Assembly (NCBI RefSeq): GCF_051014445.1
Contig: NC_135136.1
Coordinates: 23,206,001-23,270,000, forward strand
From: Colletes latitarsis
Lineage: Eukaryota; Arthropoda; Insecta; Hymenoptera; Colletidae
Direction: 5' to 3'
DNA length: 64,000 nucleotides
Shown here: piece after piece, positions 32,126-45,500 of the stretch
Layout: every line of letters begins with the position of its first letter
How positions within the stretch are numbered: the first letter of the stretch is position 1
The notes under the pieces: model-generated
Databases searched by the model: none
What the model was told of the DNA's origin: nothing
The model's input: only the letters and a program-made list of their open reading frames with translations
Position numbers and translations under genes: made by a program

Positions 32126-35100
32126 AACCTGGTTTCGATCAAAATTTTAGAGGATAACACCGGTTAGGTCTGGGTTAGGTCTGGGTTATGCCCGCATCTG
32201 GCTCATGATTTTGCCTTCATCGCATACTTGTTGGCCAGATCCTGGGTTTTTTCCGTGTTTGAATCACGTAGTAATGTGGTAACACACTGAAGCAGTCAAT
32301 TAAACCTGGTTTCGATCAATACTTCAGAGGATAACACCGGTTAGGTCTGGGTTAGGCCTGGGAAATGCGCGCATCTGTCTTATTCTTTCGCCTTCTTCGC
32401 ATACTTGTTGGCCAGATCCTGGGTTTTTTTCGTGTTTGAATCACGTAGGAATGTGGTAACACACTGAAACAGACAATTAAACCTGGTTTCGATCAATATT
32501 TCAGAGGATAACACCGGTTAGGTCTGGGTTAGGTCTGGGATATGCGCGCATCTGGCTTATACTTTCACCTTTTTCGCATACTTGTTGGCCAGATCCTGGG
32601 TTTTTTTCGTGTTTGAATCACGTAGGAATGTGGTAACACACTGAAGCAGTCAATTAAACCTGGTTTCGATCAATATTTTAGAGGATAACACCGGTTAGGT
32701 CTGGGTTAGGTCCGGGATATGCCCGCATCTGGCTCATGATTTTGCATTCTTCGCATACTTGTTGGCCAGATCCTGGGTTTTTTTCGTGGTTGAATCACGT
32801 AGTAATGTGGTAACACACTGAAGCTGTCAATTAAACCTGGTTTCGATCAATATTTTAGAGGATAACACCGGTTAGGTCTGGGTTAGGTCTGGGTTATGGC
32901 CGCATCTGGCTCATGATTTTGCCTTCTTCGCATACTTGTTGGCCAGATCCTGGGTTTTTTTCGTGTTTGAATCACGTAGTAATGTGGTAACACACTGAAG
33001 CTGTCAATTAAACCTGGTTTCGATCAATATTTTACAGGATAACACCGGTTAGGTCTGGGTTAGGTCTGGGTTATGCCCGCATCTGGCTCATGATTTTGCC
33101 TTCTTCGCATACTTGTTGGCCAGATCCTGGGTTTTTTTCGTGTTTGAATCACGTAGTAATGTGGTAACACACTGAAGCTGTCAATTAAACCTGGTTTCGA
33201 TCAATATTTTGGAGGATAACACCGGTTAGGTCTGGGTTAGGTCTGGGTTATGCCCGCATCTGGCTCATGATTTTGCCTTCATCGCATACTTGTTGGCCAG
33301 ATCCTGGGTTTTTTCCGTGTTTGAATCACGTAGTAATGTGGTAACACACTGCAGCAGTCAATTAAACCTGGTTTCGATCAATATTTCAGAGGATAACACC
33401 GGTTAGGTCTGGCATAGGTCTGGGAAATGCGCGCATCTGGCTTATACTTTCGCCTTCTTCACATACTTGTTGGCCAGATCCTGGGTTTTTTTCGTGTTTG
33501 AATCACGTAGGAATGTGGTAACACACTGAAGCAGTTAATTAAACCTGGTTTCGATCAATATTTTAGAGGATAACACCGGTTAGGTCTGGGTTAGGTCCGG
33601 GATATGCCCACATCTGGCTCATCACTTTGCCTTCTTCGCATACTTGTTGGCCAGATCCTGGGTTTTTTTCGTGTTTGATCACGTTGTAATGTGGTAACAC
33701 ACTGAAGCAGTCAATAAAACCTGGTTTCGATCAATATTTTAGAGGATAACACCGGTTAGGTCTGGGTTAGGTCTGGGATTTGCGCGCATCTGCCTTATAC
33801 TTTCGCCTTTTTCGCAAACTTGTTGGCCAGATCCTGGGTATTTTCCGTGTTTCAATCACGTAGTAATGTGGTAACACACTGAAGCAGTCAATTAAACGTG
33901 GTTTCGATCAATATTTCAGAGGATAACACCGGTTAGGTCTGGGTTAGGTCTGGGTTATGGCCGCATCTGGCTCATGATTTTGCCTTCTTCGCATACTTGT
34001 TGGCCAGATCCTGGGTTTTTTTCGTGTTTGAATCACGTAGTAATGTGGTAACACACTGAAGCTGTCAATTAAACCTGGTTTCGATCAATATTTTACAGGA
34101 TAACACCGGTTAGGTCTGGGTTAGGTCTGGGTTATGCCCGCATCTGGCTCATGATTTTGCCTTCTTCGCATACTTGTTGGCCAGATCCTGGGTTTTTTTC
34201 GTGTTTGAATCACGTAGTAATGTGGTAACACACTGAAGCTGTCAATTAAACCTGGTTTCGATCAATATTTTGGAGGATAACACCGGTTAGGTCTGGGTTA
34301 GGTCTGGGTTATGCCCGCATCTGGCTCATGATTTTGCCTTCATCGCATACTTGTTGGCCAGATCCTGGGTTTTTTCCGTGTTTGAATCACGTAGTAATGT
34401 GGTAACACACTGCAGCAGTCAATTAAACCTGGTTTCGATCAATATTTCAGAGGATAACACCGGTTAGGTCTGGCATAGGTCTGGGAAATGCGCGCATCTG
34501 GCTTATACTTTCGCCTTCTTCACATACTTGTTGGCCAGATCCTGGGTTTTTTTCGTGTTTGAATCACGTAGGAATGTGGTAACACACTGAAGCAGTTAAT
34601 TAAACCTGGTTTCGATCAATATTTTAGAGGATAACACCGGTTAGGTCTGGGTTAGGTCCGGGATATGCCCACATCTGGCTCATCATTTTGCCTTCTTCGC
34701 ATACTTGTTGGCCAGATCCTGGGTTTTTTTCGTGTTTGATCACGTTGTAATGTGGTAACACACTGAAGCAGTCAATAAAACCTGGTTTCGATCAATATTT
34801 TAGAGGATAACACCGGTTAGGTCTGGGTTAGGTCTGGGATTTGCGCGCATCTGCCTTATACTTTCGCCTTTTTCGCAAACTTGTTGGCCAGATCCTGGGT
34901 ATTTTCCGTGTTTCAATCACGTAGTAATGTGGTAACACACTGAAGCAGTCAATTAAACGTGGTTTCGATCAATATTTCAGAGGATAACACCGGTTAGGTC
35001 TGGGTTAGGTCTGGGAAATGCGCGCATCTTATACTTTCGCCTTCTTCGCATACTTGTTGGCCAGATCCTGGGTTTTTTTCGTGTTTGAATCACGTAGGAA

Positions 35101-35969
35101 TGTGGTAACACACTGAGGCAGTCAATTAAACCTGGTTTCGATCAATATTTCAGAGGATAACACCGGTTAGGTCTGGGTTAGGTCTGGGTTATGCCCGCAT
35201 CTGGCTCATGATTTAGCCTTCTTCGCATACTTGTTGGCCAGATCCTGGGTATTTTCCGTGTTTCAATCACGTAGTAATGTGGTAACACACTGAAGCAGTC
35301 AATTAAACCTGGTTTCGATCAATATTTTAGAGGATAACACCGGTTAGGTCTGGGTTAGGTCCGGGATATGCCCGCATCTGGCTCATGATTTTGCATTCTT
35401 CGCATACTTGTTGGCCAGATCCTGGGTTTTTTTCGTGTTTGAATCACGTAGGAATGTGGTAACACACTGAAGCAGTTAATTAAACCTGGTTTCGATCAAT
35501 ATTATAGAGGATAACACCGGTTAGGTCTGGGTTAGGTCCGGGATATGCCCACATCTGGCTCATCATTTTGCCTTCTTCGCATACTTGTTGGCCAGATCCT
35601 GGGTTTTTTTCGTGTTTGATCACGTTGTAATGTGGTAACACACTGAAGCAGTCAATAAAACCTGGTTTCGATCAATATTTTAGAGGATAACACCGGTTAG
35701 GTCTGGGTTAGGTCTGGGATTTGCGCGAATCTGCCGTATACTTTCGCCTTTTTCGCAAACTTGTTGGCCAGATCCTGGGTATTTTCCGTGTTTCAATCAC
35801 GTAGTAATGTGGTAACACACTGAAGCAGTCAATTAAACCTGGTTTCGATCAATATTTCAGAGGATAACACCGGTTAGGTCTGGGTTAGGTCTGGGAAATG
35901 CGCGCATCTTATACTTTCGCCTTCTTCGCATACTTGTTGGCCAGATCCTGGGTTTTTTTCGTGTTTGAA
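32126..35969. repeat. 5.65-kb duplication, right copy
   Basis: Begins with the CAAAATTTT p monomer (32140, 8,308 bp after its twin at 23832) and runs q r s t a b c d e (f/t) a b c d e f g, then s d e f g. Relative to the left copy it lacks p, q and r near 35290: the offset falls from 4,945 (AAACGTGG at 30011 and 34956) to 4,414 (ATTATAGAGG at 31087 and 35501), a loss of 531 bp or exactly three monomers. The rare GCGCGAATCTGCC at about 31310 recurs near 35725, confirming the pairing. Confidence 0.82.
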
Positions 35970-38900
35970 TCACGTAGGAATGTGGTAACACACTGAGGCA
36001 GTCAATTAAACCTGGTTTCGATCAATATTTCAGAGGATAACACCGGTTAGGTCTGGGTTAGGTCTGGGTTATGCCCGCATCTGGCTCATGATTTAGCCTT
36101 CTTCGCATACTTGTTGGCCAGATCCTGGGTATTTTCCGTGTTTGAATCACGTAGTAATGTGGTAACACACTGAAGCAGTCAATTAAACCTCGTTTGGATC
36201 AATATTTCAGAGGATAACACTGGTTAGGTCTGGGTTAGGTCTGGGTTTTGCCCGCATCTGGCTCATGATTTTGCCTTCTTCGCTTACTTGTTGGCCAGAT
36301 CCTGTGTTTTTTCCGTGTGTGATCACGTAGTAATGTGGTAGCACACTGAAGCAGTCAATAAAACCTGGTTTCGATCTATATTTTAGAGGATAACACCGGT
36401 TAGGTCTGGGTTAGGTCTGGGATTTGCGCGCACCTGGCTTATACTTTCGCCTTTTTCGCATACTTGTTGGCCAGATCCTGGGTATTTTCCGTGTTTGAAT
36501 CACGTAGTAATGTGGTAATACACTGAAGCAGTCAATTAAACCTGGTTTCGATCAATATTTCAGAGGATAACACCGGTTAGGTCTGGGTTAGGTCTGGGAA
36601 ATGCGCGCATCTGGCTTATTCTTTCGCCTTCTTCGCATACTTGTTGGCCAGATCCTGGGTTTTTGTCGTGTTTGATCACGTAGTAATGTGGTAACACACT
36701 GAAGCAGTCAATAAAACCTGGTTCCGATCAATATTTTAGAGGATAACACCGGTTAGGTCTGGTTTAGGTCTGGGATTTGCGCGCGTCTGGCTTATACTTT
36801 CGCCTTTTTCGCAAACTTGTTGGCCAGATCCTGGGTATCTTCCGTGTTTCAATCACGTAGTAATGTGGTAACACACTGAAGCAGTCAATTAAACCTGGTT
36901 TCGATCAATATTTCAGAGGATAACACCGGTTAGGTCTGGGTTAGGTCTGGGAAATGCGCGCATCTTGTACTTTCGCCTTCTTCGCATACTTGTTGGCCAG
37001 ATCCTGGGTTTTTTTCGTGTTTGAATCACGTAGGAATGTGGTAACACACTGAAGCAGTCAATTAAACCTGGTTTCGATCAATATTTTAGAGGATAACACC
37101 GGTTAGGTCTGGGTTAGGTCCGAGATATGCCCGCATCTGGCTCATGATTTTGCCTTCTTCGCATACTTGTTGGCCAGATCCTGGGTTTTTTTCGTGTTTG
37201 AATCACGTAGTAATGTGGTAACACACTGAAGCTGTCAATTAAACCTGGTTTCGATCAATATTTTAGAGGATAACACCGGTTAGGTCTGGGTTAGGTCTGG
37301 GTTATGCCCGCATCTGGCTCATGATTTTGCCTTCTTCGCATACTTGTTGGCCAGATCTTGGGTTTTTTTCGTGTTTGAATCACGTAGTAATGTGGTAACA
37401 CACTGAAGCAGTCAATTAAACCTGGTTTCGATCAATATTTTAGAGGATAACACCGGTTAGGTCTGGGTTAGGTCTGGGTTATGCCCGCATCTGGCTCATG
37501 ATTTTGCCTTCATCGCATACTTGTTGGCCAGATCCTGGGTTTTTTCCGTGTTTGAATCACGTAGTAATGTGGTAACACACTGAAGCAGTCAATTAAACCT
37601 GGTTTCGATCAATACTTCAGAGGATAACACCGGTTAGGTCTGGGTTAGGCCTGGGAAATGCGCGCATCTGTCTTATTCTTTCGCCTTCTTCGCATACTTG
37701 TTGGCCAGATCCTGGGTTTTTTTCGTGTTTGAATCACGTAGGAATGTGGTAACACACTGAAACAGTCAATTAAACCTGGTTTCGATCAATATTTCAGAGG
37801 ATAACACCGGTTAGGTCTGGGTTAGGTCTGGGATATGCGCGCATCTGGCTTATACTTTCACCTTTTTCGCATACTTGTTGGCCAGATCCTGGGTTTTTTT
37901 CGTGTTTGAATCACGTAGGAATGTGGTAACACACTGAAGCAGTCAATTAAACCTGGTTTCGATCAATATTTTAGAGGATAACACCGGTTAGGTCTGGGTT
38001 AGGTCCGGGATATGCCCGCATCTGGCTCATGATTTTGCATTCTTCGCATACATGTTGGCCAGATCCTGGGTTTTTTTCGTGTTTGAATCACGTAGTAATG
38101 TGGTAACACACTGAAGCTGTCAATTAAACCTGGTTTCGATCAATATTTTAGAGGATAACACCGGTTAGGTCTGGGTTAGGTCTGGGTTATGGCCGCATCT
38201 GGCTCATGATTTTGCCTTCTTCGCATACTTGTTGGCCAGATCCTGGGTTTTTTTCGTGTTTGAATCACGTAGTAATGTGGTAACACACTGAAGCTGTCAA
38301 TTAAACCTGGTTTCGATCAATATTTTACAGGATAACACCGGTTAGGTCTGGGTTAGATCTGGGTTATGCCCGCATCTGGCTCATGATTTTGCCTTCTTCG
38401 CATACTTGTAGGCCAGATCCTGGGTTTTTTTCGTGTTTGAATCACGTAGTAATGTGGTAACACACTGAAGCTGTCAATTAAACCTGGTTTCGATCAATAT
38501 TTTGGAGGATAACACCGGTTAGGTCTGGGTTAAGTCTGGGTTATGCCCGCATCTGGCTCATGATTTTGCCTTCATCGCATACTTGTTGGCCAGATCCTGG
38601 GTTTTTTCCGTGTTTGAATCACGTAGTAATGTGGTAACACACTGCAGCAGTCAATTAAACCTGGTTTCGATCAATATTTCAGAGGATAACACCGGTTAGG
38701 TCTGGCATAGGTCTGGGAAATGCGCGCATCTGGCTTATACTTTCGCCTTCTTCACATACTTGTTGGCCAGATCCTGGGTTTTTTTCGTGTTTGAATCACG
38801 TAGGAATGTGGTAACACACTGAAGCAGTTAATTAAACCTGGTTTCGATCAATATTTTAGAGGATAACACCGGTTAGGTCTGGGTTAGGTCCGGGATATGC

Positions 38901-41900
38901 CCACATCTGGCTCATCATTTTGCCTTCTTCGCATACTTGTTGGCCAGATCCTGGGTTTTTTTCGTGTTTGATCACGTTGTAATGTGGTAACACACTGAAG
39001 CAGTCAATAAAACCTGGTTTCGATCAATATTTTAGAGGATAACACCGGTTAGGTCTGGGTTAGGTCTGGGATTTGCGCGCATCTGCCTTATACTTTCGCC
39101 TTTTTCGCAAACTTGTTGGCCAGATCCTGGGTATTTTCCGTGTTTCAATCACGTAGTAATGTGGTAACACACTGAAGCAGTCAATTAAACCTGGTTTCGA
39201 TCAATATTTCAGAGGATAACACCGGTTAGGTCTGGGTTAGGTCTGGGAAATGCGCGCATCTTATACTTTCGCCTTCTTCGCATACTTGTTGGCCAGATCC
39301 TGGGTTTTTTTCGTGTTTGAATCACGTAGGAATGTGGTAACACACTGAGGCAGTCAATTAAACCTGGTTTCGATCAATATTTCAGAGGATAACACCGGTT
39401 AGGTCTGGGTTAGGTTTGGGTTATGCCCGCATCTGGCTCATGATTTAGCCTTCTTCGCATACTTGTTGGCCAGATCCTGGGTATTTTCCGTGTTTGAATC
39501 ACGTAGTAATGTGGTAACACACTGAAGCAGTCAATTAAACCTGGTTTGGATCAATATTTCAGAGGATAACACCGGTTAGGTCTGGGTTACGGGTGGGTTT
39601 TGCCCGCATCTGGCTCATGATTTTGCCTTCTTCGCATACTTGTTGGCTAGATCCTGGGTTTTTTCCGTGTTTGAATCACGTAGTGATATGGTAACACACT
39701 GAAGCAGTCAATTAAACCTGGTTTCGATCAATATTTCAGAGGATAACACCGGTTAGGTCTGGGTTAGGTCTGGGAAATGCGCGCATCAGGCTTATTCTTT
39801 CGCCTTCCTCGCATACTTGTTGGCCAGATCCTGGGTTTTTTTCGTGTTTGAATCACGTAGGAATGTGGTAACACACTGAAGCAGTCAATTAAACCTGGTT
39901 TCGATCAATATTTTAGAGGATAACACCGGTTAGGTCTGGGTTAGGTCTGGGATTTGCGCGCACCTGGCTTATACTTTCGCCATTTTCGCATACTTGTTGG
40001 CCAGATCCTAGGTATTTTCCGTGTTTGAATCACGTAGTAATGTGGTAATACACTGAAGCAGTCAATTAAACCTGGTTTCGATCAATATTTCAGAGGATAA
40101 CACCGGTTAGGTCTGGGTTAGGTCCGGGATATGCCCGCATCTGGCTCATGATTTTGCCTTCTTCGCATACTTGTTGGCCAGATCCTGGGTTTTTTTCGTG
40201 TTTGAATCACGTAGTAATGTGGTACCACACTGAGGCAGTCAATTAAACCTGGTTTCGATCAATATTTCCGAGGATAACACCGGTTAGGTCTGGGTTAGGT
40301 CTGGGATATGCGCGCATCTGGCTTATACTTTCGCCTTTTTCGCATACTTGTTGGCCAGATCCTGGGTTTTTTTCGTGTTTGAATCACGTAGGAATGTGGT
40401 AACACACTGAAGCAGTTAATTAAACCTGGTTACGATCAATATTTTAGAGGATAACACCGGTTAGGTCTGGGTTAGGTCTGGGTTATGCTCGCATCTGGCT
40501 CATGATTTTGCCTTCTTCGCATACTTGTTGGCCAGATCCTGGGTTTTTTTCGTGTTTGAATCACGTAGGAATGTGGTAGCACACTGAAGCAGTCAATTAA
40601 ACCTGGTTTCGATCAATATTTCAGAGTATAACACCGGTTAGGTCTGGGTTAGGTCTGGGTTATGCCCGCATCTGGCTCATGATTTAGCCTTCTTCGCATA
40701 CTTGTTGGCCAGATCCTGGGTATTTTTCGTGTTTGAATCACGTAGTAATGTGGTAACACACTGAAGCTGTCAATTAAACCTGGTTTCGATCAATATTTTA
40801 GAGGATAACACCGGTTAGGTCTGGGTTAGGTCTGGGTTATGCCCTCATCTGGCTCATGATTTTGCCTTCTTCGCATACTTGTTGGCCAGATCCTGGGTTT
40901 TTTCCGTGTTTGATAACGTAGTAATGTGGTAGCACACTGAAGCAGTCAATTAAACCTGGTTTCGATCAATATTTCAGAGTATAACACCGGTTAGGTCTGG
41001 GTTAGGTCTGGGTTATGCCCGCATCTGGCTCATGATTTAGCCTTCTTCGCATACTTGTTGGCCAGATCCTGGGTATTTTCCGTGTTTGAATCACGTAGTA
41101 ATGTGGTAACACACTGAAGCAGTCAATTACCCCTGGTTTCGATCAATATTTCAGAGGATAACACCGGTTAGGTCTGGGTTAGGTCTGGGTTTTGCCCGCA
41201 TCTGGCTCATGATTTTGTCTTCTTCGCATACTTGTTGGCCAGATCCTGGGTTTTTTTCGTGTTTGATCACGTGGTAATGTGGTAACACACTGAAGCAGTC
41301 AATAAAACCTGGTTTCGATCAATATTTTAGGGGATAACACCGGTTAGGTCTGGGTTAGGTCTGGGATTTGCGCGCATCTGGCTTATACTTTCGCCCTTTT
41401 CGCAAACTTGTTGGCCAGATCCTGGGTATTTTCCGTGTTTCAATCACGTAGTAATGTGGTAACACACTGAAGCAGTCAATTAAACCTGGTTTCGATCAAT
41501 ATTTCAGAGGATAACACCGGTTAGGTCTGGGTTAGGTCTTGGAAATGCGCGCATCTGTCTTATTCTTTCGCCTTCTTCGCATACTTGTTGGCCAGATCCT
41601 GGGTTTTTTTCGTGTATGAATCACGTAGGAATGTGGTAACACACTGAAGCAGTCAATTAAACCTGGTTTCGATCAATATTTTAGAGGATAACACCGGTTT
41701 GGTCTGGGTTAGGTCCGGGATATGCCCGCATCTGGCTCATGATTTTGCATTCTTCGCATACTTGTTGGCCAGATCCTGGGTTTTTTTCGTGTTTGAATCA
41801 CGTAGTAGTGTGGTAACACACTGAAGCTGTCAATTAAACCTGGTTTCGATCAATATTTTAGAGGATAACACCGGTTAGGTCTGGGTTAGGTCTGGGTTAT

Positions 41901-42505
41901 GCCCGCATCTGGCTCATGATTTTGCCTTCTTCGCATACTTGTTGGCCAGATCCTGGGTTTTTTTCGTGTTTGAATCACGTAGTAATGTGGTAACACACTG
42001 AAGCTGTCAATTAAACCTGGTTTCGATCAATATTTTGGAGGATAACACCGGTTAGGTCTGGGTTAGGTCTGGGTTATGCCCGCATCTGGCTCATGATTTT
42101 GACTTCATCGCATACTTGTTGGCCAGATCCTGGGTTTTTTCCGTGTTTGAATCACGTAGTAATGTGGTAACACACTGAAGCAGTCAATTAAACCTGGCTT
42201 CGATCAATATATCAGAGGATAACACCGGTTAGGTCTGGCTTAGGTCTGGGAAATGCGCGCATCTGGCTTATACTTTCGCCTTCTTCACATACTTGTTGGC
42301 CAGATCCTGGGTATTTTCCGTGTTTCAATCACGTAGTAATGTGGCAACACACTGAAGCAGTCAATTAAACCTGGTTTCGATCAATATTTTGGAGGATAAC
42401 ACCGGTTAGGTCTGGGTTAGGTCTGGGTTATGCCCGCATCTGGCTCATGATTTTGACTTCATCGCATACTTGTTGGCCAGATCCTGGGTTTTTTCCGTGT
42501 TTGAA
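35970..42505. repeat. 6.5-kb super-repeat, left copy
   Basis: The order is g, n (CTCGTTTGG, CACTGG, CGTGTGTGATC), h (GATCTATATT at 36373), i, j, k, l, l-like, p, q, r, s (CATACATG at 38046-38055), t, a, b, c, d, e, f, g, an n/w composite with TTACGGGTGGG (39589), x, z (CCTAGG, CCATTTTCGC), u-like, v, w and several CAGAGTATAAC monomers. It then runs to the TAGTAGTG (41803) and CTGGCTTCGATC (42196) monomers. It is followed at 42506 by a second copy starting at the same point in type f/g (offset 6,536). Confidence 0.84.
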
Positions 42506-45500
42506 TCACGTAGGAATGTGGTAACACACTGAGGCAGTCAATTAAACCTGGTTTCGATCAATATTTCAGAGGATAACACCGGTTAGGTCTGGGTTAGGTC
42601 TGGGTTATGCCCGCATCTGGCTCATGATTTAGCCTTCTTCGCATACTTGTTGGCCAGATCCTGGGTATTTTCCGTGTTTGAATCACGTAGTAATGTGGTA
42701 ACACACTGAAGCAGTCAATTAAACCTCGTTTGGATCAATATTTCAGAGGATAACACTGGTTAGGTCTGGGTTAGGTCTGGGTTTTGCCCGCATCTGGCTC
42801 ATGATTTTGCCTTCTTCGCTTACTTGTTGGCCAGATCCTGTGTTTTTTCCGTGTGTGATCACGTAGTAATGTGGTAGCACACTGAAGCAGTCAATAAAAC
42901 CTGGTTTCGATCTATATTTTAGAGGATAACACCGGTTAGGTCTGGGTTAGGTCTGGGATTTGCGCGCACCTGGCTTATACTTTCGCCTTTTTCGCATACT
43001 TGTTGGCCAGATCCTGGGTATTTTCCGTGTTTGAATCACGTAGTAATGTGGTAATACACTGAAGCAGTCAATTAAACCTGGTTTCGATCAATATTTCAGA
43101 GGATAACACCGGTTAGGTCTGGGTTAGGTCTGGGAAATGCGCGCATCTGGCTTATTCTTTCGCCTTCTTCGCATACTTGTTGGCCAGATCCTGGGTTTTT
43201 GTCGTGTTTGATCACGTAGTAATGTGGTAACACACTGAAGCAGTCAATAAAACCTGGTTCCGATCAATATTTTAGAGGATAACACCGGTTAGGTCTGGTT
43301 TAGGTCTGGGATTTGCGCGCGTCTGGCTTATACTTTCGCCTTTTTCGCAAACTTGTTGGCCAGATCCTGGGTATTTTCCGTGTTTCAATCACGTAGTAAT
43401 GTGGTAACACACTGAAGCAGTCAATTAAACCTGGTTTCGATCAATATTTCAGAGGATAACACCGGTTAGGTCTGGGTTAGGTCTGGGAAATGCGCGCATC
43501 TTGTACTTTCGCCTTCTTCGCATACTTGTTGGCCAGATCCTGGGTTTTTTTCGTGTTTGAATCACGTAGGAATGTGGTAACACACTGAAGCAGTCAATTA
43601 AACCTGGTTTCGATCAATATTTTAGAGGATAACACCGGCTAGGTCTGGGTTAGGTCCGAGATATGCCCGCATCTGGCTCATGATTTTGCCTTCTTCGCAT
43701 ACTTGTTGGCCAGATCCTGGGTTTTTTTCGTGTTTGAATCACGTAGTAATGTGGTAACACACTGAAGCTGTCAATTAAACCTGGTTTCGATCAATATTTT
43801 AGAGGATAACACCGGTTAGGTCTGGGTTAGGTCTGGGTTATGCCCGCATCTGGCTCATGATTTTGCCTTCTTCGCATACTTGTTGGCCAGATCTTGGGTT
43901 TTTTTCGTGTTTGAATCACGTAGTAATGTGGTAACACACTGAAGCAGTCAATTAAACCTGGTTTCGATCAATATTTCAGAGGATAACACCGGTTAGGTCT
44001 GGGTTAGGTCTGGGATATGCGCGCATCTGGCTTATACTTTCACCTTTTTCGCATACTTGTTGGCCAGATCCTGGGTTTTTTTCGTGTTTGAATCACGTAG
44101 GAATGTGGTAACACACTGAAGCAGTCAATTAAACCTGGTTTCGATCAATATTTTAGAGGATAACACCGGTTAGGTCTGGGTTAGGTCCGGGATATGCCCG
44201 CATCTGGCTCATGATTTTGCATTCTTCGCATACATGTTGGCCAGATCCTGGGTTTTTTTCGTGTTTGAATCACGTAGTAATGTGGTAACACACTGAAGCT
44301 GTCAATTAAACCTGGTTTCGATCAATATTTTAGAGGATAACACCGGTTAGGTCTGGGTTAGGTCTGGGTTATGGCCGCATCTGGCTCATGATTTTGCCTT
44401 CTTCGCATACTTGTTGGCCAGATCCTGGGTTTTTTTCGTGTTTGAATCACGTAGTAATGTGGTAACACACTGAAGCTGTCAATTAAACCTGGTTTCGATC
44501 AATATTTTACAGGATAACACCGGTTAGGTCTGGGTTAGGTCTGGGTTATGCCCGCATCTGGCTCATGATTTTGCCTTCTTCGCATACTTGTTGGCCAGAT
44601 CCTGGGTTTTTTTCGTGTTTGAATCACGTAGTAATGTGGTAACACACTGAAGCTGTCAATTAAACCTGGTTTCGATCAATATTTTGGAGGATAACACCGG
44701 TTAGGTCTGGGTTAAGTCTGGGTTATGCCCGCATCTGGCTCATGATTTTGCCTTCATCGCATACTTGTTGGCCAGATCCTGGGTTTTTTCCGTGTTTGAA
44801 TCACGTAGTAATGTGGTAACACACTGCAGCAGTCAATTAAACCTGGTTTCGATCAATATTTCAGAGGATAACACCGGTTAGGTCTGGCATAGGTCTGGGA
44901 AATGCGCGCATCTGGCTTATACTTTCGCCTTCTTCACATACTTGTTGGCCAGATCCTGGGTTTTTTTCGTGTTTGAATCACGTAGGAATGTGGTAACACA
45001 CTGAAGCAGTTAATTAAACCTGGTTTCGATCAATATTTTAGAGGATAACACCGGTTAGGTCTGGGTTAGGTCCGGGATATGCCCACATCTGGCTCATCAT
45101 TTTGCCTTCTTCGCATACTTGTTGGCCAGATCCTGGGTTTTTTTCGTGTTTGATCACGTTGTAATGTGGTAACACACTGAAGCAGTCAATAAAACCTGGT
45201 TTCGATCAATATTTTAGAGGATAACACCGGTTAGGTCTGGGTTAGGTCTGGGATTTGCGCGCATCTGCCTTATACTTTCGCCTTTTTCGCAAACTTGTTG
45301 GCCAGATCCTGGGTATTTTCCGTGTTTCAATCACGTAGTAATGTGGTAACACACTGAAGCAGTCAATTAAACCTGGTTTCGATCAATATTTCAGAGGATA
45401 ACACCGGTGAGGTCTGGGTTAGGTCTGGGAAATGCGCGCATCTTATACTTTCGCCTTCTTCGCATACTTGTTGGCCAGATCCTGGGTTTTTTTCGTGTTT

